A DNA stretch of 64,000 nucleotides from Paragorgia papillata (GCA_035771165.1 JAWNZC010000324.1:668501-732500); one strand, 5' to 3'. Counted from the stretch's first letter, positions 34,801 to 43,018 are shown. Notes: a model not told the origin generated them from the letters alone. Program-made: numbers and translations.

Positions 34801-37800
34801 TGCAAAACGTAAACACGACCCTAGCTAGAGTAAAAAGTGTGGAAGAAAATATTTTTTTAAAACTTAGAATGAGTAATTTAAGTGTAAAATCTCTCGCTTA
34901 GGATGTATTTAGAGTTCCCTTTTGGACTTCCGGTTTCCGTTAGGTATATTGTTGCCCTAATGATAAAATGTGGCTACGGCTCATGCCATTTTTGACGGTG
35001 GATATGCTTCCTGTAATGATAATATATTTTTTTCGGTGGCAAGTAGGCATATTGCGAAATATAGGTCTTAGTTTTCCGGGTGGTGCAAGGGCATGTATTT
35101 ATGCATACGAACAATCATGAAATAGTACTATATTTGCATTAATAACAGCCCCCGTGTCGCAAACTCCCGCGCCAATTCGTATTTCAATTCCCTTCGACCT
35201 TCTTCTCCGATTTAAAACGACAACATCACACTACTATCAGCAACAACATTCGCCAAAAGGCTGTAAACAGTATTAAACCTAATCACATCGTGACAATCAG
35301 TCTTTTTGTATCGAAGTGGAAATATTTGAGGAAGAAAAAAGATATTACGAAACTCATCGCTGTAAACGTAAACTACCAACCGTGCGAACAGTTATTAAAT
35401 ACCGACGACTGACGCGAGACTAGACTTACACCTAAAATAAAAAAACTAATTACCATAAAAACTTAAACCTGATCCAAACCCTAATGCTAACCCTAAAGAC
35501 AAAGAAAAACGAAAGAAAAATATAGAGAGAAATTGTATGAGTTAATGACCAAAATCAATCAAAGGAAAAATTATTCGGCCAACCCAGGGATTGAATCACG
35601 AAGGCCTTGTTTCAAGTGTGTAACGCCCATGTCCATTGGACCACGTAAACACATTCGATAGGTTTAGGACAAGAAACGTATTGATAGGACCTTCGGGAAG
35701 CTGCATGAGGGAGTCACATATAATGCAGGATGCTTCTAACTATTTAAAATGAACAAATACAATAATATTTTTGACCATTCATACTCTTTTTGAAAATTTA
35801 GGACCTTTACAGAACTTTCTTAATATACTTTAAACTTTAATTCCATTTTTCTCAGAATGTGCTTTTGCGACTTTGAGAAAAGATATCTTGAGATGCATTT
35901 AACCAACTGACTTGAAATTTTCAGGGCCAATAGATATTAATAGGTTGTTTGGGATAAGCAGAGGAGTTTGTCATATCAATTTTAAAAAACAAAAATTTTG
36001 ATATAATATGGATTTTATGTTCGAGTGGCAAGGACAATATCTCACGCGTGAGCGCAGCGAACGGGTGAGATATTGCTCTTGCCACGAGAACATAAAATCC
36101 ATATCTCTGAGCAGCCGTGTAATGTTCTATTTATTATATGGACAATGAAATTATGCGTGGAAGTGATGTTGATAAACTTGGTTTAATGCAAAAACTACAA
36201 CCGCTTGACCTAAAACTTTTAGAAAATACAAATGAAAAATACAACAGCTTATTCGAATACGTCATTTTACGTGAAAAACTGAATTAAGAGAAGTTACTGG
36301 CTCAAATTTACTTGATTCGAAAGTTACGGCAAAAGGCGTAGTAAATTTTGACTTGTCGATATGTCACTCGCGAGCGTTACATACGGGAAATACGCCACTC
36401 GGTTCCCGGATGTAGTGAAATATGGATTCTACGAGCGTTTTAGTTGTTAGTAAAATACTCTTCTCCATATAATAAAACCAGATATCTTTTCTCAACTGCA
36501 TGTTGGTAATTCACAGTATGTGGTCTGTTTGACAGCTTGGTTACTAATAACAACGCTTTGTGATGGCTCAAAAATCATAATTTTCAGAATCTTAGGTTCA
36601 TGAGCCATCTGGTGATATATAGTTTGCCATTGTTTTGAAATAAAGACAAGCTTATATGGGCTAATGAAAATGTGGAAGTGATTTGTACTTGATTCGGGTT
36701 AACCCTCCCCTTAATAGGGCGTGTTAGAAGTAATTTACAGAATTCGTGTCCGTTCTGTATCGAGATACAGAATACCCCAACACAGAACGGCCACTCATTC
36801 GGTAAATAGTGTATATATATTTATTATATGGCTTTGTAATATCCTGAGTTCTGATTCGGTCCCTAAAAATGCGTATCCGGACCACGGTCCGTCTTTTTCC
36901 GTATCCGGACCGCTGTCCCGAATGTTGATTTTGCTCGCGTGAATTTCTAAGGTTTTCACACTAAGTTTGATACAATAATTATCGAAAAACTTGAAATAGC
37001 CATATAATAAACGCTTTATTAACCTCGTGTACTCGGTCTGTACGGGAAAATATCAGACCTCGGTCTTTTTTGTACGAACCTCGCCTGCGGCTCGGTCCGT
37101 ACTGCCAAGACCTCGGTCTGATATTTTCCCGTACAGACCTCGTTCTCGGTTAATAATCTCGTAATATATATATATATATATATATCAAGAAGAAATAAAA
37201 TAAAATAAATTAATTAATTAATTAATTAATTCATTCATTAATTAATTAATTAATTAATTAACAATATTAAATAAATAAATAAATCATAAATAAATACATA
37301 AATAAATAAATAAATAAATAAATGAATAATAAATAAATAAATAAATATAATTTCATATAAAAAAAAACCCTAAAAATTACAAATCAATAATTTGCAAAAT
37401 GTACGTGTTAGTCTTCAATTTCTTTATAATTTACCGAATTCTTATTTATACCTGTTACTCTTAATCTGTGATCTTTCCACATCGACATTGTGGCTGGTTG
37501 AGAAGACGGCATATAAATAATAAGTGTTAGTTAAAAAAATGCGTTGGAAAATATAGATTAATCTGTTAATCTTATTTTCAGGCTGGGAACTTGTATCCAT
37601 GTACTGGGAAACAATATGACCTCGAACGTGGTAAACCCATTAAGATAAATTTGGCTGAGGAAGGAGTCCCCGAGGGTGCTTATCGAGTCATTGTTCATGC
37701 TAAAGTTCAAACTGGATGGGGCCGACCACAGGGATCTGGTGCAGTAGCTGTGAGTACAACAACTTTCAACGGAAAGATCGAGAGGAAGCTTTATTATTAC

Positions 37801-37953
37801 GCGTACAATCAGTCTGCAGTGTCGTATAATTCGGAGAATATTTCACTTCCTATAGCAGCTGGATTTACCAAAGAAGTTGATGTGGACTACCAAGGTCCTG
37901 TCCCCCAAAACAAGTCTAGTGCATCAGTCCAAATTGTTGGTTATAGCAAGTGA
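24815..37953 (+). CDS. Gene B: paralogue of gene A, two exons split by a 12.8-kb intron
   Basis: Exon 1 is 24815-24823 (ATG TCT TAT) followed by GTAAGT. Exon 2 is 37582-37953 after TTATTTTCAG. The joined protein has 126 aa, MSYAGNLYPCTGKQY to VQIVGYSK, with about a dozen substitutions against gene A, mostly conservative (I/V, K/N, A/V). No stop or indel is present, which suggests constraint or youth. The exon 1 and exon 2 flanks align with gene A over hundreds of bases, so the pairing across the intron is well supported. Oddities: the 5'-UTR donor is mutated (ATAAGT), the polyadenylation signal reads AACAAA, and the intron contains a LINE, foldbacks and a TTAA element. It may be a working gene, poorly expressed, or a recent pseudogene. 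Confidence 0.65.
24888..25441. repeat. Nested foldback element at the left of the gene B intron
   Basis: GGCCACTTTTTTGTTCTTAC (24888-) is mirrored by GTAAGAACAAAAAAGTGGCC (25003-25022). The outer arm CTATTTAACAAATAGAATCC (24932-) is mirrored by GGAATCTATTTGTTAAATAG (25422-25441). The block has partial internal duplications with GTGACGTCATCTG-type words. It is a foldback or MITE cluster with no coding potential. Confidence 0.65.
25442..25866. repeat. LINE-like tail and (TGTATA)n/(TA)n microsatellites
   Basis: ATAGATAGATAGAAGCTTTA with 'TTTAACCTGGAAGTCCTGC' resembles the reversed 3' tail of a LINE. After some unique sequence come TGTGTATG/TGTATA repeats (25670-25740) and TA/ATT arrays (25800-25866). 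Confidence 0.5.
25868..26195 (+). repeat. Dispersed repeat with CCAATCAGAAGCCACG, copy 1
   Basis: This segment (start TATCAACCAACTGGTGGACT, end near ACACCAAGTTTGAAGC) recurs at 62270-62782 with about 85-90% similarity by reading. The second copy carries a nested insertion. Both copies contain an ATGGCGTC(T/C)GCTAAA start-like word without a conserved downstream frame. Confidence 0.7.
26381..26766. repeat. Long near-perfect palindrome
   Basis: The left arm 26381-26530 and right arm 26551-26766 are inverted copies around a 20-bp centre (26531-26550). GAAAGGTGGGCGTGTGG and its complement, and TGTTGATATTAAATTTATTT and its complement, are the main landmarks. The right arm holds an extra repeat of the CCACACGCCCACCTTTCGAC unit. 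The frame at 26523-26933 runs through the arm and is not taken as a gene. Confidence 0.85.
26834..27020 (+). mobile_element. pogo/Tigger-like DNA transposon end or MITE
   Basis: After TATATA comes CAGTCGAACCTCTATTGAGC. This fits the CAGTnnAACCTC terminus of pogo/Tigger elements, which insert at TA. Repeated blocks of CTCTATTAAACGGCCAC follow. No transposase is present and the right end is not clear. Confidence 0.65.
27460..27782. repeat. Long inverted repeat (foldback)
   Basis: CTCCGTAAAATCCGCAAAAA at the left and GGTTTTTGTGTATTTTACGG at the right are mirrored. So are CGCTCGATCTCG with CGAGATCGAGCG, and TCATTGCTCTTTC with GAAAGAGCAATGA. The centre holds CGTTTATACAAACTG paired with CAGTTTGTATATAAACG. 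Confidence 0.75.
27873..28035. repeat. 163-bp foldback MITE (AAGGCTAGTTT ends)
   Basis: The ends AAGGCTAGTTTCCACT and AGTGTAAACTAGCCTT are inverted repeats. The interior CAGGAAAGTTTTCTTTG pairs with AAAGAAACTTTCCTG. No target duplication is evident. Confidence 0.75.
28364..28587. repeat. Perfect 112-bp tandem duplication
   Basis: 28364-28475 and 28476-28587 are identical by reading (both GATGCAAACATTTGTC ... GGAGGTAGCGAC). They lie downstream, in LINE orientation, of the Tx1-like ORF2 stop and probably belong to its 3' UTR, where tandem repeats are common. Confidence 0.9.
28820..31399 (-). CDS. ORF2 reverse transcriptase part of the Tx1/L1-like LINE
   Basis: The 859-aa frame is open further upstream to about 31520. 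RT motifs appear in order: WRPISLLCVDYKIATRALAK, then LSLDQSKAFERVEW (motif A), VRQGCPLSPLLYVLSAEPLA (motif B) and QYADDTTVLL (catalytic box). A C-terminal region with CACGQLETALHLFIDCPKY forms the CxCx(6-7)HxxxxC motif typical of L1/Tx1 proteins. The function is target-primed reverse transcription of the LINE RNA. The catalytic residues are present. It is separated from the endonuclease by a one-base slip in an A-run (plus-strand T-run at about 31526-31534). Confidence 0.88.
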   Translation of the reverse strand: MWHQQRRVNNGDGQAGVEQEETLRELDQILQHELNGARIRAREEWAELGERPTKYFLKLEKKRAQKKLIYAVKDTSGTMVTDSLKVPGIWISYYKNLFSSEPLQSQDQTFFLDQLDKQLSEEEANVCEGPMTVDECLAALRGMKNEKSPGVDGLSVEFYRTFWETLGKDLVAVLNSCFDSGKLSNTQRLGIIQLLYKKGDVADPDNWRPISLLCVDYKIATRALAKRLLLVIGKVVSPDQTCGIPGRFIGENVALVRDVIEYSNKNRIPGIILSLDQSKAFERVEWSFLYLVLGKMGFGPTFLKWMKLLYTDVVSSLNINGFMTDPFSVNRGVRQGCPLSPLLYVLSAEPLACAIRNATNIIGFPVPGMGRKRAKISQYADDTTVLLTTDSSVINLLALLDRYKTASGAILNQSKCSALWLGPWKTRTDPPAPNMKWSNEKIAILGTIIKADGSVGESWIKPVKKILVTLKAWKERDLSLTGKSPVINVLVLSQLWYIASMFVMPQEVLKTINTAVWDFFWSGRMTFVARSLVCQPKNLGGFSVVDIQKKLTSLSVLWIKRFFAPGEAIWKYFFKYWLRHAFLASPVERVFALKRIGRSTLSALPPFYRKVILSWLDVQGTRNHDGALLLPIPSVSQPTELAEISANLVYKFLIRTHYRQPNCITKYLSLYGPLYWKHTWTTIHQCCFVRPALDTSWKTAHGVLPTAGRLIKFKMRVNPQCACGQLETALHLFIDCPKYNSLRQWFCLLLTAGIASTFVLEPRHVLFGFNPRLKCPPAFSVLLCLIKHQIWVMRNNYRFRQRPIDIDAALLKIKSSFRLHLRLQQQVTKAETFSKDWLVNGLFGTLPSNNTIVFEPTIA
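31479..32366 (-). CDS. ORF2 endonuclease part of the Tx1/L1-like LINE
   Basis: The 295-aa frame begins MNKLIPISFITLNVQGLR, the APE-type endonuclease start. It continues with IICIQETHS (catalytic Glu), CIYGPN, FFCGDFNTVP (catalytic Asp/Asn), SRLDMFWIP and IRSDHYY (catalytic Ser-Asp-His). All expected active-site boxes are present. The frame goes off after VNWRKKK at a homopolymer run. The reading frame shifted by one base continues as an L1-like WWDAGKFKIKQL linker into the RT part, so one slip separates two otherwise healthy domains. Confidence 0.85.
   Translation of the reverse strand: MNKLIPISFITLNVQGLRNPDKVLLLKQWLNCVKPSIICIQETHSISENELKKWFKDTNYSVLSSPGSQKSCGVALLYNNSFQCEQSWRDCDGRYIVGDLNLGNYIIKVVCIYGPNNKKDGAIYFDSVYQILDPNIPTFFCGDFNTVPNAVQDRYGCNLLSPSAYNWSDSLQNLMDLTDSVDIWRELHPTASAYTWHNPDKSKGSRLDMFWIPRNLSGLVDMCEIAPYIRSDHYYAYLKIRLPINYPRGPGYWKFNSSLLSDNEYTLMIKDFWVNWRKKKPQISQFSFLVGCWKV
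32375..33924 (-). pseudogene. ORF1 (CCHC zinc-knuckle protein) of the Tx1/L1-like LINE, frameshifted
   Basis: The likely start is the ATG at 33924-33922; that frame is interrupted near 33800, at a T/A homopolymer. The main frame 33842-32868 carries an RRM-like N half (VKVHNVPMELSDDYFTRALS) and two zinc knuckles (CFKCKELGHIMQNC and CSRCGSHEHTAFNC). An acidic Ser/Glu/Gln-rich tail follows. Another frame change near 32880-32930 leads into the last part (32929-32375). ORF1 proteins of this clade bind LINE RNA. Confidence 0.75.
34459..34797 (-). CDS. Unknown 112-aa ORF inside the TTAA-flanked element
   Basis: It begins MADATSFLLSTASLVSNKA in a start context resembling that of host genes (GGACGC in front of the initiation region, and CATTGTTGC upstream on the plus strand). 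The rest is basic (RRFFYRTRDR, RFDSRQKRPP). It has no recognised domain. It may be a captured host first exon or a transposase remnant; no splice donor was established. Confidence 0.3.
   Translation of the reverse strand: MADATSFLLSTASLVSNKARGSRRFFYRTRDRVIGLNDVLVNCEIRQCGNLATLNQKRFDSRQKRPPVEKLSRYQIEIHKLVFQHFSHAVKEYSQKIARNSILLDRLTGKNI
35578..35649 (-). ncRNA. tRNA-like block (tRNA-derived SINE head or tRNA relic)
   Basis: On the minus strand, GTGGTCCAATGG (RNA polymerase III A-box-like) and GATTCAATCCC (B-box-like) are spaced as in tRNA genes. CTTGAAACAAGG could form an anticodon arm and CCCTGGG pairing lies near the 3' end. A true cloverleaf was not proved. A telomere-like CCCTAATGCTAACCCTAA word lies at 35478-35496, downstream on the same strand. 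Confidence 0.35.
36006..36104. repeat. Hairpin with ATATGGATTTTATGTTCGAG arms
   Basis: The left arm 36006-36044 is mirrored by 36065-36104 with three or so mismatches. The apex is GCGTGAGCGCAGCGAACGGG. The same ATATGGATT word and CCATATAATAAA recur nearby (36129-36142 and 36463-36477). Confidence 0.75.
36715..37016. repeat. Element bounded by TTTATTATATGGC and GCCATATAATAAA
   Basis: 36827-36839 and 36998-37012 form inverted ends. Between them lie TCCGGACCACGGTCCG and a related TCCGGACCGCTG word. 36721-36790 holds TTCGTGTCCGTTCTGTATCG paired loosely with AGAACGG. No gene. Confidence 0.45.
37017..37156. repeat. Hairpin element (TTATTAACCTCG ends)
   Basis: The end TTATTAACCTCG pairs with CGGTTAATAA. 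GGTCTGTACGGGAAAATATC pairs with GATATTTTCCCGTACAGACC. The apex is GAACCTCGCCTGCGGCTCGG. It is a member of the same family as 7659-7812. Confidence 0.75.
37157..37345. repeat. (TA)n, (TTAA)n and (AAAT)n microsatellites at the end of the gene B intron
   Basis: This stretch corresponds to the microsatellite block of the gene A intron, with different unit order. Confidence 0.9.
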
Positions 37954-38250
37954 TTGACGGTGTATTCCTCTCTTCTTTTATGACAATACATACGAATTTC
38001 ATTAGATATAGTAATGTATGACCATGTAACAGCCTGTGTTGGAAAAGTTTGAACTAATAGAGATAATTATGTCTGTTTGAAAAATGTGATATGAGAATTC
38101 ACTCCTCTGTGCAACTAACAAAATTGACAAAAAAACTTTGAAAATGTTGCTAACCTTTGTTTTAACTATTCTGTTTTCCTTGACTGATACAGGTAAAATT
38201 GATGTATCAAGCGGGAATTTCCACGGGATGTCACGTGCTCAAAATTTTAA

Positions 38251-38444
38251 AGTGCCTATAATGTCCAAATCTTTTTTTTTTGATAAATGAGTTAGCCTTA
38301 CCGAGAACGTTCTAATGTGGTATAACAAAGCATTAAGAAATGAATATTTTCAGATTTATTCGGCTTTAAACATGGCGTTTTGAAAGTTTGGCCGGGAGAA
38401 AAAGGTCTGGGTATGAATTAGTCTTTTGACGTCATAGCGGGCAC
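38251..38444. repeat. 190-bp MITE (AGTGCC family), copy 2
   Basis: It lies directly after TTTTAA and shows the piggyBac-free form of the gene A 3' flank. Confidence 0.7.
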
Positions 38445-38459
38445 ATATAACTCTAAAAT

Positions 38460-41400
38460 GTTAGTTAGTTAGTAACAATATTTATTCAGGAAGTCCACTC
38501 ACAAAAGTCATTTTCAGTGGAGCCCTGCATAGGTAAAACATATACATACATATTTATATATAACAGATATAGCAGAAACGGTACGGTATAACAGATACGG
38601 AAGAACAATATAAATGAAAAATTACAAAACTAAAAATTAAAGTTTTAAATGTTTCTTAAGTTTAAGTATAAATAATGAAAAAAGTTCAATGTTCCGAAGT
38701 TCTTCTGGTAAAGTGTTCCAGTCTTGAGCACCTTGGTAGGTGAATGACTGTTTCCCCAGTTCCTGTTGACTCGTTGTAAGTGTAATTTATGTTTGTTTCG
38801 TGTGTTGTAACTGTGGATATCAGCAGTGTGTTTGAAATTAAAATCAGAGTCAACGTCATTGTTTAAACATTTATGCATGATAAGGCAACGGTGAAAGAGC
38901 CTGCGCACTGATAGCGGTTGCCAGTGTAAGGATCTCAGTGATTCGGTGGCTGGCGAAAGTGGATAGAGATCAAGAATAATTCTTGCAGCTTTGTTGTGAA
39001 GGACTTGAAGATGGTCCATGAGGGCAGAATTGTTTTTATCACCCCAGACAGAATCAGCGTAGTCAAAGAGCGGCATAACAAGACTGTTTACTAAAGTAAG
39101 GCGGGATTCGAGAGATAGAAGGTGTTTAACTCTTCCGATGACGCAAGGCGTTGGTCAATTTTCTTAGAAAGTATTTCAATATGATTTGACCAAGATAATG
39201 ACTGACTTAACGTTACACCAAGATACTTAAAACATTCGACACGGTTTAATGGGCAGTTGTTGATGAGTAAATTGATGTCCTTAAGTTTCGTTAACTTTGC
39301 ATTACCTCCAAACACCATGAATTTACATTTAGAAGTGTTAAGAGTTAACCGGATTGTGGCAAACCATTTGGATAAGGTTAGGAGGTCAGAGTTAAGCTGT
39401 TCTTCTAAGTGAAAAGCGGATTTAGCTGAACAAAACAGAACAGTGTCGTCTGCGTAGAGGGAGATATTACAGTTTTGGACAGTATGGGGAAGGTCGTTCA
39501 CATAAATCAAAAACAATAAAGGTCACAGTATGCTTCCTTGGGGAACTCCGACCAGTACTGATTTATTGGACGAATGATTGCGACCAACAGAAGTGACTTG
39601 GAAACGGTTCGAAATTATGACTTAAACCATTCGATGGTTGGTTGTGAAAAACCAATGTTTCCGAGTTTTTCTATCAGAAGATCGTGGCTGACCGTGTCAA
39701 AGGCTTTGAATAAATCTAGAAAAACAGCTCCGGTGATGGAACCTTTATCCATATTTTCCAAAATAGTGTCGGTGAAGTGGGTAAGAGCAATTCCGGTAGA
39801 GAGATTTGAGCGAAAACCAAACTGGTTTGGTGTTGGAATATTTTCTTGAAGGAGGTAGTTGTAGATTTGATGGTGTGCGGCTTTTTCAAGTATCTTGCTA
39901 ACAGATGGTAAGATGGTTATCGGCCTATAATTATTGCCATCACAGCGGTTGCCAGATTTGAACAACGCTGTCACCTTGCCAAGTTTCCATACTGCTGGAA
40001 AGACTGATGTAGCTAATGAGCGGTTGTAGATTTTAGTGAGACTTGTTGAAATAATACTAGCAGAGTCTTTAAGCAACCTTGCACTAATATTATCTAAACC
40101 AATTGCTTTATTTGCTTTAAGTTTGCTTAGTTGAGAAGCAACATAACATTCATCGACATCCTTGAAAGCGAATCTTACTTCAGGTTGGGGGTTTTCATTT
40201 GGAACTGTATTGATGATAGAAGTGACTAAGCTGAATTTGTTAACCAATTTTGAACCAATTGATGAGGAATGATCGTTGAGAATTTCTGCGATTCGTTTGG
40301 GTTCAGTATGTGGGATTCCATTGACTTCTATACAAGATATATTAGAGTTTGGTTTCCTTGAAGTGATTTCATTTAGGTGTTTCCACAGGGTGTTAGGATC
40401 GTTTTTAGAATTTTCGATTATGTTACGATAGTGTTCCGTTTTGCTTTTCTTCACTTGTCTGTTCACATGAGCTTTTAGGCTTTTGTATTTGGACCACGCA
40501 GTCGAATAATTAGATTTAATTAACAGCCATACGGAAACAACGATCGCCTTCTTGCATAGATGATTTTAGCTGACCATCCAAGGCACGTGAGCTCCTTTTA
40601 TCCTAGTTTTCTTCACAGGGGCATGGTGTTCAGCAACATCTGTGAACAACTTGTTCCAAAAATTTACTGAGGTGTCAATGTCAGGTATTTCGTCAACAAC
40701 GTCCCAGTTCACGTTTCTGAGATCTGCCAGAAAGGCTTCTTTAGAATAGTCTGTGTAGGATCTGTATTCAATTGTTTCCCCCGGACATTTAGGTACCCCA
40801 GACTTGACCACGCAATAAATGTGTGAATGATCACTGATATGTACAGGCATCACACCGCTGGATACGATGCGATGTTTGTTGTTAACAAACAGAAGGTCGA
40901 TCGCTGTTGATGACTGTTCGGTTATTCTTGTGGGAGTGTCAATCAGTTGGTTTAAATTGTGTGTGTTTGCAAACAAAGTAAGTTTCTGCTTTAAGGAGTA
41001 ACCAGGAGCTTTTCTTTTAGCAAGAGCGTCAGCATTAAAATCACCAAGTAAAATGATTCAGCTTCTTGGGGGAGTAGGGTTATCTTGGAATTAAGAGAAT
41101 CAGTAAGGTTATGAAATGGTTGATCAGGGGTTCGATAATAAATTGACCATATGAACATCTTTTTGCATTTTGGACGATTAACTTCAATGACACAGAATTC
41201 GGTATTATCATCGTGTAAGTCAGATCGTGTGCGGTAAGGTATACCATCACGGACATAAATCATGCATCCACCACCTTTCTTATCTGTACGATCTTTTCTG
41301 ACAAAACAGTATCCTTGAATAGATAACTCAGGGTTTTCTTAGAAATATTACTGTTTAACCAGGTTTCAGAGATGGTAAGGATGTCGAACAAAAGAAGACG

Positions 41401-42060
41401 GAGTATATATGTATCTTATTAATTATGCTTATTATCTATCTTATTAATTATGCTTCTTACATTTAGATGAGAGATCTTAAGTCCACGTTTTGTTGGAAAA
41501 CCGTTGTCACGAAATCTCAGTTGGTTTTGAGAATTAATGGCGGGCGCAGGGTTGGGATTGATATCTCCAGCGAGGAGTACAAGAGAGTAAGCGAATAAGC
41601 TGACGTTTAAAAGATGAATGCCGGCTTTAAGTTTAAGGGACGATGAAGTATTTAAATTACTTGATTTACGGGGAAGTCCGCTGTTCCTACTCGGGTATTT
41701 AGTGATGTTAAGTCCCATAGAAATCATGAGTGATGTATCTTGGGTGATAGCCTTCGGAGAGTTGCAGGAGTTGAGGACAACGAATAGATACAAGAGCAGT
41801 ATGATGGTGGAAGACGACAAAGTAAGACGTTTAGACATCGTAGATAAAGACTGGGCTGTAGATTTGTAAGTTTACGAGTGAACCATATAGGAGACGGGTG
41901 AACTGTTGGAAGATTATAGTTGCAATACGGTGTCGGCGAAGCTTGAAAAACGATACGGTAAAAAAAGAGCAAGATAAGAAACAAAAGGTCAATTGAGGTC
42001 AAGTTACAGACGGTTGTAATCTGGCTCAATATGAATGATTTTGAGAATAGATTTAAATCA
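38460..42060 (-). pseudogene. CR1/L2-like LINE, near full length but multiply frameshifted
   Basis: On the minus strand: leader ORF with 2A-like motif (41838-41419), endonuclease pieces (41263-40991, 40976-40566), RT N-terminal part (40466-39615), RT catalytic part (39516-39091) and post-RT part (39076-38645). Frames change between all of them, so the copy is dead. The RT shows YRPITILPSVSKILEKAAHH, AVFLDLFKAFDTVSHD and LYADDTVLF. The endonuclease shows HLNVRSIINKIDN. The post-RT end shows LFDYADSVWGDKN. The 3' end has a (TTAG)n-like tail at 38461-38475. Confidence 0.85.
41419..41838 (-). pseudogene. N-terminal leader of the CR1/L2-like LINE with a degenerate 2A-like motif
   Basis: The 139-aa frame starts MSKRLTLSSSTIILLLYLF, a signal-like hydrophobic stretch. 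It later reads LVLLAGDINPNPAP before ISHLNVRSI, the beginning of the endonuclease. Many CR1/L2-type LINEs carry a 2A-like DxxxNPGP before the endonuclease. Here the glycine of NPGP is alanine (NPAP), which should abolish ribosome skipping. Confidence 0.6.
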
Positions 42061-42614
42061 CCAAAATCGGTAGTAAGCTGTTGGCGATAATATCCAGAAG
42101 TAGAATTTGAAGAGTACTGTCAAATCCCAATAGCTGAACAGGAAAATATACTACGGACAGTTAGATACCAGAAATATATTAGAGGTACTTGATCAGCGCG
42201 GAAAATTTAAAACACTGTTATTAGGCAACGGATAACACAACTTGTACAAACCAACGGTCCGAATATACAACGATGAATATTTCAAAATGTATAGCAGGTA
42301 CGTCAGTAAATCTTGGCAGGAGACTTGAGACAATAAAACCCAAGCTTGTTATAAAATTTCAATCAAATCTGGAGCAGTATGAAAACAGTAATCTTAAAAC
42401 TGGATTGAAGTGACGATGAACCAGATCATATGCGGCCAAAAATAAACACCAGATAAAGCCACCGGGAGAAGAATGATTCGACGAAAAAGTACACAAAGAC
42501 GATCACGGTATATTTAGAAACACGCACACGCACAAAGGATGGTCAAAAGCATCAGGACATAAACAATTTTGAAGCATTTATTTGGAGGCACAAATGGCAC
42601 AGCCTGATAACGTA

Positions 42615-42715
42615 ATATGATATGCTATATGCATAGAAAATAATAATAATAATAATAATAATATGATATGCTATATGCATATGTCGTAATATGATATGCT
42701 ATATGCATATGTCAT
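42615..42715. repeat. Short tandem repeat with TAATATGATATGCTATATGC and (AAT)n
   Basis: TAATATGATATGCTATATGC occurs three times (about 42613, 42658, 42687), separated by an AAT array. Confidence 0.8.
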
Positions 42716-42837
42716 TGGAGAGGAATGCAAAACTATCTCAGCAGTTTTCTTTTTTCAAGCCCAATAACGATTTATAAGGAGATGACATACAGCTTCATTT
42801 TCAGTTGATTTACTTAGAACGTTCATTTGCTTTATTC

Positions 42838-43018
42838 CCGCTATGACATCACAAGGCCAATTAGAATCCAGACCATTTTCTCCCGGCCAAACTTTCAAAA
42901 CGCCATGTTGTCTGAAAATACTAATTTCTTAATGCTTTGTTATACCACATTAGAACTTTATCGGTAAGGCGAACTCATTTATCAAAAAAAAAAGAAGATT
43001 TTGACGTTATAGGCACTT
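42838..43018. repeat. 190-bp MITE (AGTGCC family), inverted copy 3
   Basis: The reverse complement of 13121-13313 with about 90% similarity by reading; the left end lacks the last GGCAC. Confidence 0.7.

Larger units (their letters stand above)
34373..36710. mobile_element. TTAA-flanked DNA transposon with GGGGAGGGT inverted ends (Kolobok- or piggyBac-like)
   Basis: The ends are GGGGAGGGTCAACCC and GGGTTAACCCTCCCC, inverted with one mismatch over 15 bp. They are flanked by TTAA on both sides (34369-34372 and 36711-36714). Length 2338 bp. TTAA duplication with purine-rich 5' ends suits Kolobok elements better than piggyBac (CCC start). No recognisable transposase is present, so the copy is non-autonomous. 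Inside are an unknown ORF (34459-34797), a tRNA-like block (35578-35649) and a hairpin (36006-36104). Confidence 0.75.
24824..37581 (+). other. Transposon-filled coding intron of gene B
   Basis: The intron keeps about 60 bp of the original start and about 250 bp of the original end; everything between is inserted. Contents in order: foldback 24888-25441, LINE-like tail and microsatellites to 25866, dispersed repeat 25868-26195, palindrome 26381-26766, Tigger-like end 26834-27020, palindrome 27460-27782, foldback 27873-28035, Tx1-like LINE to about 34080, TTAA element 34373-36710, hairpin 37017-37156 and microsatellites to 37345. Confidence 0.7.
20827..38444. repeat. Segmental duplication unit 2 (contains gene B)
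   Basis: The counterpart of unit 1, offset by about 15.2 kb at its left edge. Order is kept, except that the 1.1-kb repeat block is inverted (23218-24173) and the coding intron is enlarged from 653 bp to 12,758 bp. The stretch 21,000-23,200 has no gene of its own; short frames there are shadows of diverged noncoding duplicate sequence. Confidence 0.8.

Noticed and set aside
35460..35500. Telomere-like CCCTAA words
   Set aside because: Only two or three imperfect units; not an internal telomere array.
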